Positions 1 to 5,910 of a DNA stretch of 6,466 bases are shown here, one piece after another (the stretch's first letter is position 1; every line of letters starts with the position of its first letter). Source of the DNA: an uncultured Eubacteriales bacterium (lineage in GTDB: Bacteria; Bacillota; Clostridia; Lachnospirales; Anaerotignaceae); the NCBI GenBank assembly GCA_959604475.1, contig CAUHBX010000057.1, positions 1-6,466 on the forward strand, in the 5' to 3' direction. The notes below the pieces were generated by a model. It had not been told where the DNA came from, did not search any database, and saw only the letters and a program-made list of their open reading frames with translations. The translations under genes were made by a program, and so were the position numbers.

Positions 1-55
1 TATTTCCTTTTATTTTGGTACACAGCACGAGAAAAGCTCAGGTGAGGAAAAATGA
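1..55 (+). CDS. 3' end of an upstream gene, possibly a phage holin (partial)
   Basis: Only the last 17 codons are inside the window. The preferred reading starts at base 2 and ends at the TGA at 53-55, giving a C-terminus ISFYFGTQHEKSSGEEK. This is a hydrophobic aromatic stretch followed by a charged hydrophilic tail, as in many small phage holins. The stop overlaps the endolysin ATG as ATGA, a coupling that is common in phage lysis cassettes, and a holin directly before an endolysin is the usual order. The frame starting at base 1 is an alternative: it gives YFLLFWYTAREKLR and stops at 43-45, and also looks like a membrane protein end. The sequence cannot decide between the two, and the holin call rests on position more than on sequence. 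Confidence 0.35.
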   Translation, partial: ISFYFGTQHEKSSGEEK

Positions 56-597
56 GCTCAGCATGCAGGGATATAAACGAATTACTGCCGGCGGCGAAAA
101 AGGCTTGCCGGCTTTTTATGAAGAAATGCGGAGAAGCCAGGTTGGAGGTATTCATAACAGAGACCTATCGTTCACAGGCAAGGCAAAACGAGCTGTATAA
201 TCAGGGACGGACAACACCGGGACAGATAGTCACATGGACAAAAAAGAGCAAGCATACAGACCGGTTAGCCTGGGATATAGCTTGTATAGGAAAAGAACTA
301 TACGACATATCGGTATTAAACAGGGCGGGACAGATAGGCAGGTCACTGGGGATAACATGGGGCGGAGACTGGAAAACACCGGACAAACCGCATTTTGAAG
401 TAAAAGCTGATTGGGAAGAACCGAAGGAGGAAGAAGAAATGGCAGAAAAGAGATACGGCACAATAGAAGAAGTACCTGAATGGGGGAAGGCGGCAATACA
501 GGAGCTAATAAATAAGGGCTGCTTTGCCGATGTTAAAGCCCTTAACCTGTCGGAGGATATGGTAAGGGTGTTTGTGATACTTGCCAGAAACAATTAA
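52..597 (+). CDS. Phage endolysin, M15-family (VanY/CwlK-like) L-Ala-D-Glu or D-Ala peptidase with C-terminal wall-binding-type module
   Basis: A 181-residue, probably zinc-dependent peptidoglycan peptidase that would cut stem peptides during host lysis. Residues 1-120 match the M15 peptidase fold. TYRS at 38-41 is the conserved Arg/Ser region. SKHTDRLAWD at 66-75 supplies zinc ligands His68 and Asp75. WGGDW at 103-107 and DKPHFE at 111-116 supply catalytic Asp111 and zinc ligand His114, with the same Asp-x-x-His spacing as the listeriophage enzyme Ply500. The usual Gly of the SxHxxGxAxD motif is Arg71 here. An acidic linker (residues 122-129) leads to a 52-residue module (YGTIEEVPEWGKAAIQELI, then NLSEDMVRV) seen at the end of many clostridial phage lysins. 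There is no signal peptide, so export would need a holin. The start is supported by AGGTGAGG at 40-47. The exact bond cut (L-Ala-D-Glu or D-Ala-D-Ala) cannot be read from sequence. Confidence 0.9.
   Translation: MSSACRDINELLPAAKKACRLFMKKCGEARLEVFITETYRSQARQNELYNQGRTTPGQIVTWTKKSKHTDRLAWDIACIGKELYDISVLNRAGQIGRSLGITWGGDWKTPDKPHFEVKADWEEPKEEEEMAEKRYGTIEEVPEWGKAAIQELINKGCFADVKALNLSEDMVRVFVILARNN
439..597 (+). CDS. Internal in-frame start producing the free C-terminal module of the endolysin (candidate)
   Basis: Met130 of the endolysin lies exactly at the start of the C-terminal module and is preceded by a strong Shine-Dalgarno sequence, AAGGAGG at 424-430, 8 bases before the ATG at 439. That is a better site than the one in front of the full-length start. 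Translation from here would give a 52-residue protein consisting only of the putative wall-binding module. Clostridial endolysins CTP1L and CD27L are known to make such a secondary product, which associates with the full-length enzyme. The Glu-rich linker (EEPKEEEE) could create an AGGAGG-like sequence by chance, because GAG/GAA/AAG codons are purine-rich, so initiation here is inferred and not shown. Confidence 0.5.
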   Translation: MAEKRYGTIEEVPEWGKAAIQELINKGCFADVKALNLSEDMVRVFVILARNN

Positions 598-609
598 GGA
601 GGTGGTTAA

Positions 610-1794
610 ATGGCCTATTCATTAACTAATACAACAAAAAAGAAATCAGGGGGTTCCTCCGGTTCAAAGAATAGCAGTACTTCAATAACCGTTACAAGAA
701 GCCAGAGGGAGGCCAACAGGTCCGGGAACTCGATTTCACGGCCAGGGCAAACTGGGACGGACGGATATAACAAGAATACAGGAGGGCAGACCGCCGGCGG
801 GGCAAAATACAATACGGCGGACGAATTTATTAAAAAGCTTGCCCAAAGTCTTTTTTATGACAAAGACAAGCCAAAGGGCTACGCAGACCCCAAGGGCTAT
901 TATACTACCAGGCAGACAGCCTTTACATGGAGGCAGCCGGACGGAAGCCTGAAAACGACTTACTCAAACGCCACAAACCAGTCACAGGCGCTAAAGGACG
1001 CCGTGGCAGCAGGACAGGTTCCAGACGGGGCCTCCCTGGCCTACTCTTCTACCTACGGAACCGGCTCGCTGTCGGGCAACGGCTATAATTATGGCTCGAC
1101 CTCCCTTGGAAACGGGATGTTTTCTGGCTTCGGTGACGGCGACGACGGCGGACGGTATACAAGCGACAGCCAATACGGCAGCATGTATGACCAGGCCAAT
1201 ATGCAGCTGTCCTTCCTGAGCGGACGTGACGGCAGGGATTACAATAATCCCTATTCAGGCCTGCCCTATGAGGGGAACGGGATGTCAAAGGCTTACCAAA
1301 AGGGAGCGGATTTTTTGGGACAGGGGTATATTATGGGAGGTTACGGCGCCGACGGGCCTGATATGGACGATATATACGCAGGCTACGGAACGGGCTATCC
1401 GCTTTACGGCGGAGCTGGCAGCGTTACAGGACAGCTTGAGGATATTTTAAGCCATTATCAGGATATGGCCGATAATTCAAACAGCGCTCTGTCAAAGCAG
1501 TATAAATACCAGGAGGATATTCTGGACAGGGAAGCCGAGGAGGCGGCCAGGGAGCTTTACATAAACAAGCGGCTCGCAGAAAGGGACATGCCCCAGCAGC
1601 TTGCGGCCAGGGGATTTACAGGAGGGATTTCCGAAAGCGGCATGCTTGGCTTAAATACCGATTACGAAAACGCATACCGTCAAAACGACCAGAACCACGC
1701 CAACGTGATGAACCAGCTTGACGCCGCGAAAAATAACGCCATAGACTCTGAACTGTACAGTCAGCTGGCGTATATTCTCGGACTGTACAGATAA
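610..1794 (+). CDS. Gly/Ser/Tyr-rich cysteine-free phage-type protein of unknown function, probable virion component
   Basis: I do not recognise a named family for this 394-residue protein. Residues 1-65 are a Ser/Thr/Lys/Gly-rich disordered tail. Residues 66-135 could be a small folded region (KYNTADEFIKKLAQSLFYD, then a Tyr-rich patch). Residues 145-272 are low complexity, dominated by Gly, Tyr, Ser, Asp and Asn, with repeated GYG/GNG/GGYG units. Residues 273-394 are predicted helical and charged, and include LAARGFTGGISESGMLGLNT at 331-350 followed by a Gln/Asn-rich helix. I have the impression that this ARGFTGG-S-S signature recurs in uncharacterised structural proteins of Firmicutes phages. 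There are no cysteines, no signal peptide and no membrane segment. The start has a near-perfect site, AAGGAGGTG at 596-604, and the gene begins 12 bases after the endolysin stop. A tail, internal virion or ejected protein is plausible. Confidence 0.8.
   Translation: MAYSLTNTTKKKSGGSSGSKNSSTSITVTRSQREANRSGNSISRPGQTGTDGYNKNTGGQTAGGAKYNTADEFIKKLAQSLFYDKDKPKGYADPKGYYTTRQTAFTWRQPDGSLKTTYSNATNQSQALKDAVAAGQVPDGASLAYSSTYGTGSLSGNGYNYGSTSLGNGMFSGFGDGDDGGRYTSDSQYGSMYDQANMQLSFLSGRDGRDYNNPYSGLPYEGNGMSKAYQKGADFLGQGYIMGGYGADGPDMDDIYAGYGTGYPLYGGAGSVTGQLEDILSHYQDMADNSNSALSKQYKYQEDILDREAEEAARELYINKRLAERDMPQQLAARGFTGGISESGMLGLNTDYENAYRQNDQNHANVMNQLDAAKNNAIDSELYSQLAYILGLYR
1752..1790. repeat. Pair of identical palindromic motifs 30 bp apart at the end of the Gly-rich gene
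   Basis: ACTGTACAG occurs at 1752-1760 and again at 1782-1790. Each contains the 8-base palindrome CTGTACAG (the first extends to the 10-base ACTGTACAGT), with centres exactly 30 bp apart, about three helical turns. They lie just before the ribosome binding site of the next gene. In the coding frame both encode Leu-Tyr followed by Ser or Arg, so a simple coding coincidence is possible. Confidence 0.3.
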
Positions 1795-1805
1795 GGAGGA
1801 ATATT

Positions 1806-3083
1806 ATGGCATCAAAACAAAATTTAATGAGGACTTGGATTTTAAATGCCGGAAAATCTGTGTCCAAAGCAAAACAGCCGCCTTCGCAAACAAGGAAGTC
1901 GCCTTCAAAGCTCCAGATATCACAAAAGGCGGGGACGGCGGCAGAAAAGGCAAGCAAGTTCTATGTAAACAACGCAGCCGAAACGTCCGCATCCAAGACT
2001 CCTAATTTAAAAAGCATACTTGACCTTGTTATTGAAAAAAGCCGTCAGGCCAACGATACATACGCCGATTTCGCCAAAACAGGAGTAATTCCAACAAAAC
2101 AGAATAAAACCGTTGGTCCACAACAGTGGGAGCCCAAAACAAATACTTCGGGCGTTGTGCCTATGAAATTTAAACCTGAGGACATTAATGCCAGGAGCAA
2201 AAATCTTAATCCAAGCCGGGTGTGGGCGCAGACCTCGATGGAGCTTCCGCCCGAACCCTCAAGCCCCAAAGCGGGTACCGGGGCAATGGACAGGCTTTAT
2301 AATCTGCTAAGCTCAATAGGCGACGGGCTGACAGGCGCGGACAAAGCGTTTAAATCCGCGGCTGTCCAAAGCTATAAAAACGAGGCCGAGTCAAACAGAT
2401 ATATAAAAAACCATGACGATGATATTAACAGGCTGATACTTGAAAGGGACAGGTATTCACCCGCGTCAGGCAAGTACCAAAAATACAGCGCAATGCTGAA
2501 CGGCTTATATGATAACGCAGGCTCCATTAGGTCAAGGCCTGCGGATATGTCACAGTCCAACCGTTTTTTGGCATCCTCTGGGCTTTTGGAGGATATGGGG
2601 GTCAGGGGGCTATCCGCTCCCGCGGCAGCATTTTTAAGGGCGGCTAAATCATTAGGGGAAGACGCCGCCTTATCCGCGATGACAGGCTTTAACCCTATGG
2701 CGTCCGCCGCGCTTAACTCAATGCAGACAGCGGGGAGAACGGCCAATGAGGTATCAAACAGCGGCCACAGCGCCCAGGACGCGCTCGGAAGGGGAGTTGT
2801 CAGCGGCGCTGTGGATGTGGTGGCTGACGGGTTAGCCGATAAAATAGGAAGTGAAACGCTTTCAAAAATAGCCTCCCTCAATGACAAAAAGCTTCTTTCG
2901 GGTATTTTTAAGCAGGTTGTGACTGACGGCTCATCAGCCGAGCTTGCGGCGGCGATGAACTACGCGGCGGACCTGATGTCAGGGGACAGGAGGAAGCCCG
3001 ACTGGGATGCGCTTGCGGACGAGGTGATACAAAGGACAATTAAGGGGCAGATAAAGGGGCTGGAAAAAATATTCGGTTTCTAG
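1806..3083 (+). CDS. Ala/Ser-rich cysteine-free phage-associated protein, probable virion or ejection component
   Basis: A 425-residue protein of no firmly identified family. The N-terminal 60 residues are very basic and rich in Lys, Ser, Gln and Pro. The middle (100-160) is Pro/Asn-rich and probably extended, and residues 160-250 are charged and helical. Residues 268-425 are Ala/Gly-rich helices containing a stretch around 306-348 (GRTANEV, then AQDALGRGVVSGAVDVVADG, then KIG) and later SSAELAAAMNYAADLMSGD at 376-394. This pattern (T-x-E-x3-G-x-S/A-x2-A-L-x2-G-x3-G near a second helical E-A-A unit) resembles the C-terminal parts of large virion-associated proteins in clostridial phages, from memory only. 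It lacks cysteines and a signal peptide. GGAGGA at 1795-1800 lies 5 bases before the ATG, and the gene follows its neighbour by 11 bases, so they are probably co-transcribed. It may be a shortened relative of longer phage proteins. Confidence 0.75.
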   Translation: MASKQNLMRTWILNAGKSVSKAKQPPSQTRKSPSKLQISQKAGTAAEKASKFYVNNAAETSASKTPNLKSILDLVIEKSRQANDTYADFAKTGVIPTKQNKTVGPQQWEPKTNTSGVVPMKFKPEDINARSKNLNPSRVWAQTSMELPPEPSSPKAGTGAMDRLYNLLSSIGDGLTGADKAFKSAAVQSYKNEAESNRYIKNHDDDINRLILERDRYSPASGKYQKYSAMLNGLYDNAGSIRSRPADMSQSNRFLASSGLLEDMGVRGLSAPAAAFLRAAKSLGEDAALSAMTGFNPMASAALNSMQTAGRTANEVSNSGHSAQDALGRGVVSGAVDVVADGLADKIGSETLSKIASLNDKKLLSGIFKQVVTDGSSAELAAAMNYAADLMSGDRRKPDWDALADEVIQRTIKGQIKGLEKIFGF

Positions 3084-3092
3084 TACGGCCTG

Positions 3093-3122
3093 TAGACGGC
3101 ACGGACGCGGCGGTGGTATAAT
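3093..3122 (+). promoter_or_regulatory. Candidate sigma-70-type promoter of the AbiH gene (extended -10)
   Basis: TATAAT at 3117-3122 is a perfect -10 box and is preceded by TGG, giving the extended -10 form TGnTATAAT (3114-3122). A weak -35, TAGACG at 3093-3098 (4 of 6 matches to TTGACA), sits 18 bases upstream. It lies in the only sizeable gap of the left-hand block, 21 bases before the AbiH ATG. The predicted transcript start near 3129 leaves a very short leader with the ribosome site GGGGGAA (3131-3137) almost at its 5' end, which is somewhat unusual. Confidence 0.45.
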
Positions 3123-3142
3123 CTTTTTCAGGGGGAAGCAAA

Positions 3143-4027
3143 ATGAATTTGTTTATAATAGGAAACGGCTTTGACCTGCACCACAGCCTGCCGACAAGAT
3201 ATACGGACTTTATGCGCTTTATGAAGGAAAGGCATGCCTATGCCGCAGAGCAGTTTGTGCTGGGGATAGCAAGGTACTCGCTTTTATATTTTGACAGGAT
3301 GGCCGAGATTAGCGAGGATATTTTGTGGAATGACATGGAAAATATTTTCGGCTCCTATGAGATTATGGAAATGGCCGAGGAGCACAGACAGTGGGATACG
3401 CACAGGGACTACAGCGGGCCTCCCTCCAAGCCAATAATGGATATGCTCCGGCTGCCGGTAAATATAAACCGATACCTAAGCGAATGGATTGAAAGCATAA
3501 AGCTTGATGGCGTTAAGCCAAGCGCAGCCCTGGCGGAGCTGTTCGGGAGGGACAAGGCCATATTTATAAGCTTTAACTATACCTCAACCCTTGAAATGGT
3601 ATACGGCGCAGAAAATATCTGGCACATACACGGGAAGCTGGGGGAAAGACTGATTATGGGACATGCGGAAGCGCCCGCGAGGATTTATTCAGACCCGGGG
3701 GAATACGGGATAAACGCTGTTAATGAGACCTTTGTAAAGGATTATTTGAAAAACAGCCGCAAGGACTGCAAAAGGGTTATGTCGGAAAACAAGGCGCTTT
3801 TCAGTTCAGAATGCCTTGGGGACGTTTCCGAAATATATGTTCTGGGACATTCTTTGAACAATGTGGACATGCCGTATATGAGAAAAATAAAAAGGCTGTG
3901 CCGAAGGGGCGCGAAATGGAATGTTTTTGTGCTTGACAGCCAGCAGGGGTATTTTATAAAAAGGCTGGGGCAAATTCCGGTGGCGGCGAAAAATACGGGC
4001 TTTATGCTTTGGCCGGAAAGAAAATAA
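3143..4027 (+). CDS. AbiH-family abortive infection protein
   Basis: A 294-residue cytoplasmic protein of the AbiH family, first known from lactococcal phage-resistance plasmids and thought to abort infection by other phages. The diagnostic N-terminus is IIGNGFDLHHSLPTRYTDF at 5-23. The other family blocks follow in order: FISFNYTSTLE at 141-151, WHIHGKL at 160-166 with GH at 173-174, and VLGHSLNNVD at 233-242 followed by MPYM. The length is slightly below that of longer family members, and no motif is missing. The order of blocks (Gly-rich Rossmann-like start, NYT, HG, LGHS-x3-D) parallels SIR2-like domains, so NAD binding or cleavage is a reasonable but unproven idea. GGGGGAA at 3131-3137 serves the ATG. 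The position at the end of phage-type genes with its own promoter candidate suggests a superinfection-exclusion cargo gene expressed in the lysogen. Confidence 0.9.
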   Translation: MNLFIIGNGFDLHHSLPTRYTDFMRFMKERHAYAAEQFVLGIARYSLLYFDRMAEISEDILWNDMENIFGSYEIMEMAEEHRQWDTHRDYSGPPSKPIMDMLRLPVNINRYLSEWIESIKLDGVKPSAALAELFGRDKAIFISFNYTSTLEMVYGAENIWHIHGKLGERLIMGHAEAPARIYSDPGEYGINAVNETFVKDYLKNSRKDCKRVMSENKALFSSECLGDVSEIYVLGHSLNNVDMPYMRKIKRLCRRGAKWNVFVLDSQQGYFIKRLGQIPVAAKNTGFMLWPERK

Positions 4028-4057
4028 ACAGGCGGTATTTATACCGCCTGTTTTTTA
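4026..4057. terminator. Bidirectional intrinsic terminator between convergent genes
   Basis: AAACAGGCGGTAT (4026-4038) pairs perfectly with ATACCGCCTGTTT (4041-4053): a 13-bp stem with a tiny loop that would open to about four bases. On the + strand the GC-rich stem is followed by TTTTTT (4051-4056), terminating the AbiH gene, whose stop overlaps the stem. On the - strand it is followed by TTTATTTT, so it can also terminate the antiporter gene, whose stop is only a few bases away at 4060-4062. Confidence 0.93.
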
Positions 4058-4059
4058 TT

Positions 4060-5829
4060 TCAGTCAGATTCCTTTCCGTATTTCAAACGGAGCACAAAAA
4101 GTGTTATAAGCATCAGTATAATACCGATGGGGAGGGCGATAATTCCGGGAGCGCCCATCGTTGCCAGAAGTCCGGCTATAATATAGGATATGCATGAAAT
4201 CACCGCGCAGGTAATTGCGTAGGGAAGCTGTGTGGACACATGGTTCACATGGTCGCATTGGGCCCCGGCCGAGGCCATTATGGTCGTGTCAGAAATCGGC
4301 GAGCAGTGGTCTCCGCATACCGCACCTGCCATACATGCTGAAATACAGATGATTGCCAGGGGGTTGTCCATAGAGAACACATTTTGAACAATCGGGATAA
4401 GTATTCCGAAGGTTCCCCATGACGTACCCGTTGCGAAGGCAAGCCCGCAGCCTATAACAAATACGATTGCGGGTAAAAACATCTGCATTGACTGTGCTGA
4501 GGACTGCACAAAATCACGCACAAAGTATTTCGCGCCGAGCGAATCAGTCATGGATTTGAGGCTCCATGCGAAGGTCAGTATTAATATGGCGGGAACCATT
4601 GCCTTAAAGCCCTCGGGTATACAGCCCATCATTTCCTTGAAGGACATGGAGCGGCGTATTGTGTAGTATAAAAGCGAAAATACAAGGGCAAAGGCTGAGC
4701 CGAGCATAAGCCCCACGGAGGCGTCGGAGCTTGAGAACGCGTCTACAAAGCCTGCTCCGGAGAAAAAGCCGCCGGAATAAATCATGCCGGTTATACAGCA
4801 TATAATCAGTATTACAATTGGTATTATAAGGTCAATAACCTTTCCCTTGCCCTCCTCAATTTCGTTATCCATCATTGCGTACGGGTTGGAGCCCGAGAAC
4901 AGGTCGCCCTTTTCGATGGCGTTATGCTCGAACCTTGCCATAGGGCCGAAGTCCACACGCATAAGCACAAGGCCGACCATCATTATTATGGTAAGAAGGG
5001 CGTAAAAGTTATAGGGAATGGCACGTATGAACAGGTTAAGGCCCTGCCCCTCCTCAGCGAAGCCGGCTACAGCCGCTGCCCATGAGGAGATAGGCGCTAT
5101 AATGCACACCGGCGCCGCTGTGGCGTCGATTATATAGGCAAGCTTTGCCCTGGAAACCTTGTGCTTGTCCGTAATTGGCCTCATAACGCTGCCGACCGTA
5201 AGGCAGTTGAAATAGTCGTCAATGAAAACAAGGCAGCCAAGGACAACGGCGGTTATCTGCGCCCCTATTCTGGACTTGATATGCGTTTTAGCCCAGCGCC
5301 CAAAGGCCGCGGAGCCGCCCGCCTTATTCATCAGGCACACAATTGTGCCGAGTATTACAAGGAAAATCAGTATGCCGACGTTATACGCGTCGGACAGCAC
5401 GGAAACAATTCCGTCGTTAAAGACATGAAGGACGGTACCCTCAAATGAAAAATTGGAATACAGCAGCCCGCCTGCCAATATACCGATAAACAGGGAGGAA
5501 TATACCTCCTTGGTTATAAGGGCCAGCGCAATGGCTATTAAAGGCGGAAGCAGGGCCCAAAGGGTATTGTAATAATTGCTTGAAGACCTTATGTAGCCGC
5601 TGCCTGAACAGAGGGAGCAGACATTGGCGCCCTGGCAGTCCCCGCAGGACGGGTCAAGCCCGTAGCAGGTCATACAGGCCCCGCTGCCCGAGCAGTCGGT
5701 GCACACTATCATTTTGGTTCCGGGCTCCTCGGTAGGGTCGCCGGCGGCAAGGGCCGTGGCGGACAATGCGCCCATAAGTAAAAGCAGGGTCGTCAAAAAC
5801 GGTATCAGTCTCCTTAATTTCTTTTGCAT
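4060..5829 (-). CDS. nhaC: NhaC-family Na+/H+ antiporter with signal peptide and N-terminal extracytoplasmic CxxC-rich domain
   Basis: A 589-residue integral membrane antiporter that would exchange cytoplasmic Na+ (or a related substrate pair) for H+. Residues 1-28 form a signal peptide (MQKKLRRLIP, hydrophobic core, ALA before residue 29). Residues 43-74 hold four CxxC pairs (C43/46, C52/55, C62/65, C71/74), two of them followed by SGSG as in DnaJ-type zinc-binding modules. The transporter starts near residue 88 and has roughly eleven to twelve hydrophobic segments. Family signatures are FIDDYFNCLTVG at 202-213, ATGTSWGTFG at 466-475, GDHCSPISDTT at 506-516 and CDHVNHVSTQLPYA at 525-538. The core is of normal family length, so the first 85 residues are an addition. 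The start has AGGAGT at 5837-5842. The substrate is uncertain, because this superfamily also includes malate/lactate (MleN) exchangers. It is monocistronic or distally coupled to the lipoprotein gene. Confidence 0.92.
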   Translation of the reverse strand: MQKKLRRLIPFLTTLLLLMGALSATALAAGDPTEEPGTKMIVCTDCSGSGACMTCYGLDPSCGDCQGANVCSLCSGSGYIRSSSNYYNTLWALLPPLIAIALALITKEVYSSLFIGILAGGLLYSNFSFEGTVLHVFNDGIVSVLSDAYNVGILIFLVILGTIVCLMNKAGGSAAFGRWAKTHIKSRIGAQITAVVLGCLVFIDDYFNCLTVGSVMRPITDKHKVSRAKLAYIIDATAAPVCIIAPISSWAAAVAGFAEEGQGLNLFIRAIPYNFYALLTIIMMVGLVLMRVDFGPMARFEHNAIEKGDLFSGSNPYAMMDNEIEEGKGKVIDLIIPIVILIICCITGMIYSGGFFSGAGFVDAFSSSDASVGLMLGSAFALVFSLLYYTIRRSMSFKEMMGCIPEGFKAMVPAILILTFAWSLKSMTDSLGAKYFVRDFVQSSAQSMQMFLPAIVFVIGCGLAFATGTSWGTFGILIPIVQNVFSMDNPLAIICISACMAGAVCGDHCSPISDTTIMASAGAQCDHVNHVSTQLPYAITCAVISCISYIIAGLLATMGAPGIIALPIGIILMLITLFVLRLKYGKESD

Positions 5830-5850
5830 AATTCACACTCCTAAAATATA

Positions 5851-5886
5851 CTCAAAAAATGAAGCCATGAGGGTTTTCATGGCTTC
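5851..5886 (-). terminator. Intrinsic terminator downstream of the lipoprotein gene
   Basis: On the - strand GAAGCCATGA (5886-5877) pairs with TCATGGCTTC (5870-5861) around a six-base loop, a perfect 10-bp stem, followed directly by ATTTTTTGAG (5860-5851). It lies 25 bases past the lipoprotein stop. Only about 30 bases remain before the antiporter ATG, and they include the ribosome binding site, so any terminator read-through would be the simplest way to co-express the two genes. Confidence 0.85.
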
Positions 5887-5910
5887 CTGCGGGCGGAAAA
5901 CGGGGCCGTT

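Noticed and set aside
15..200. 61-codon open frame overlapping the endolysin start
   Set aside because: No ribosome binding site is visible and the frame lies within the endolysin, which has clear domain matches.
201..593. 130-codon open frame antisense to the endolysin
   Set aside because: It is a mirror of the M15 gene; the sense frame has intact catalytic motifs, and the antisense product matches nothing recognisable.
2372..2887. 171-codon open frame on the - strand inside the 425-residue protein gene
   Set aside because: It is antisense to a well-supported gene with a good ribosome site; its translation is low-complexity Ser/Ala/Leu and shows no family motif.
3084..3116. GC-rich stretch with repeated ACGG units after the 425-residue gene, considered as a terminator
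   Set aside because: Only short imperfect pairing is present and no T-run follows; the stretch is better explained as the upstream part of the AbiH promoter region.
5846..5851. TATATT as a -10 box for the antiporter gene on the - strand
   Set aside because: No acceptable -35 at 16-18 bases upstream (that region is the terminator stem) and no extended -10, so it is not listed as a promoter.
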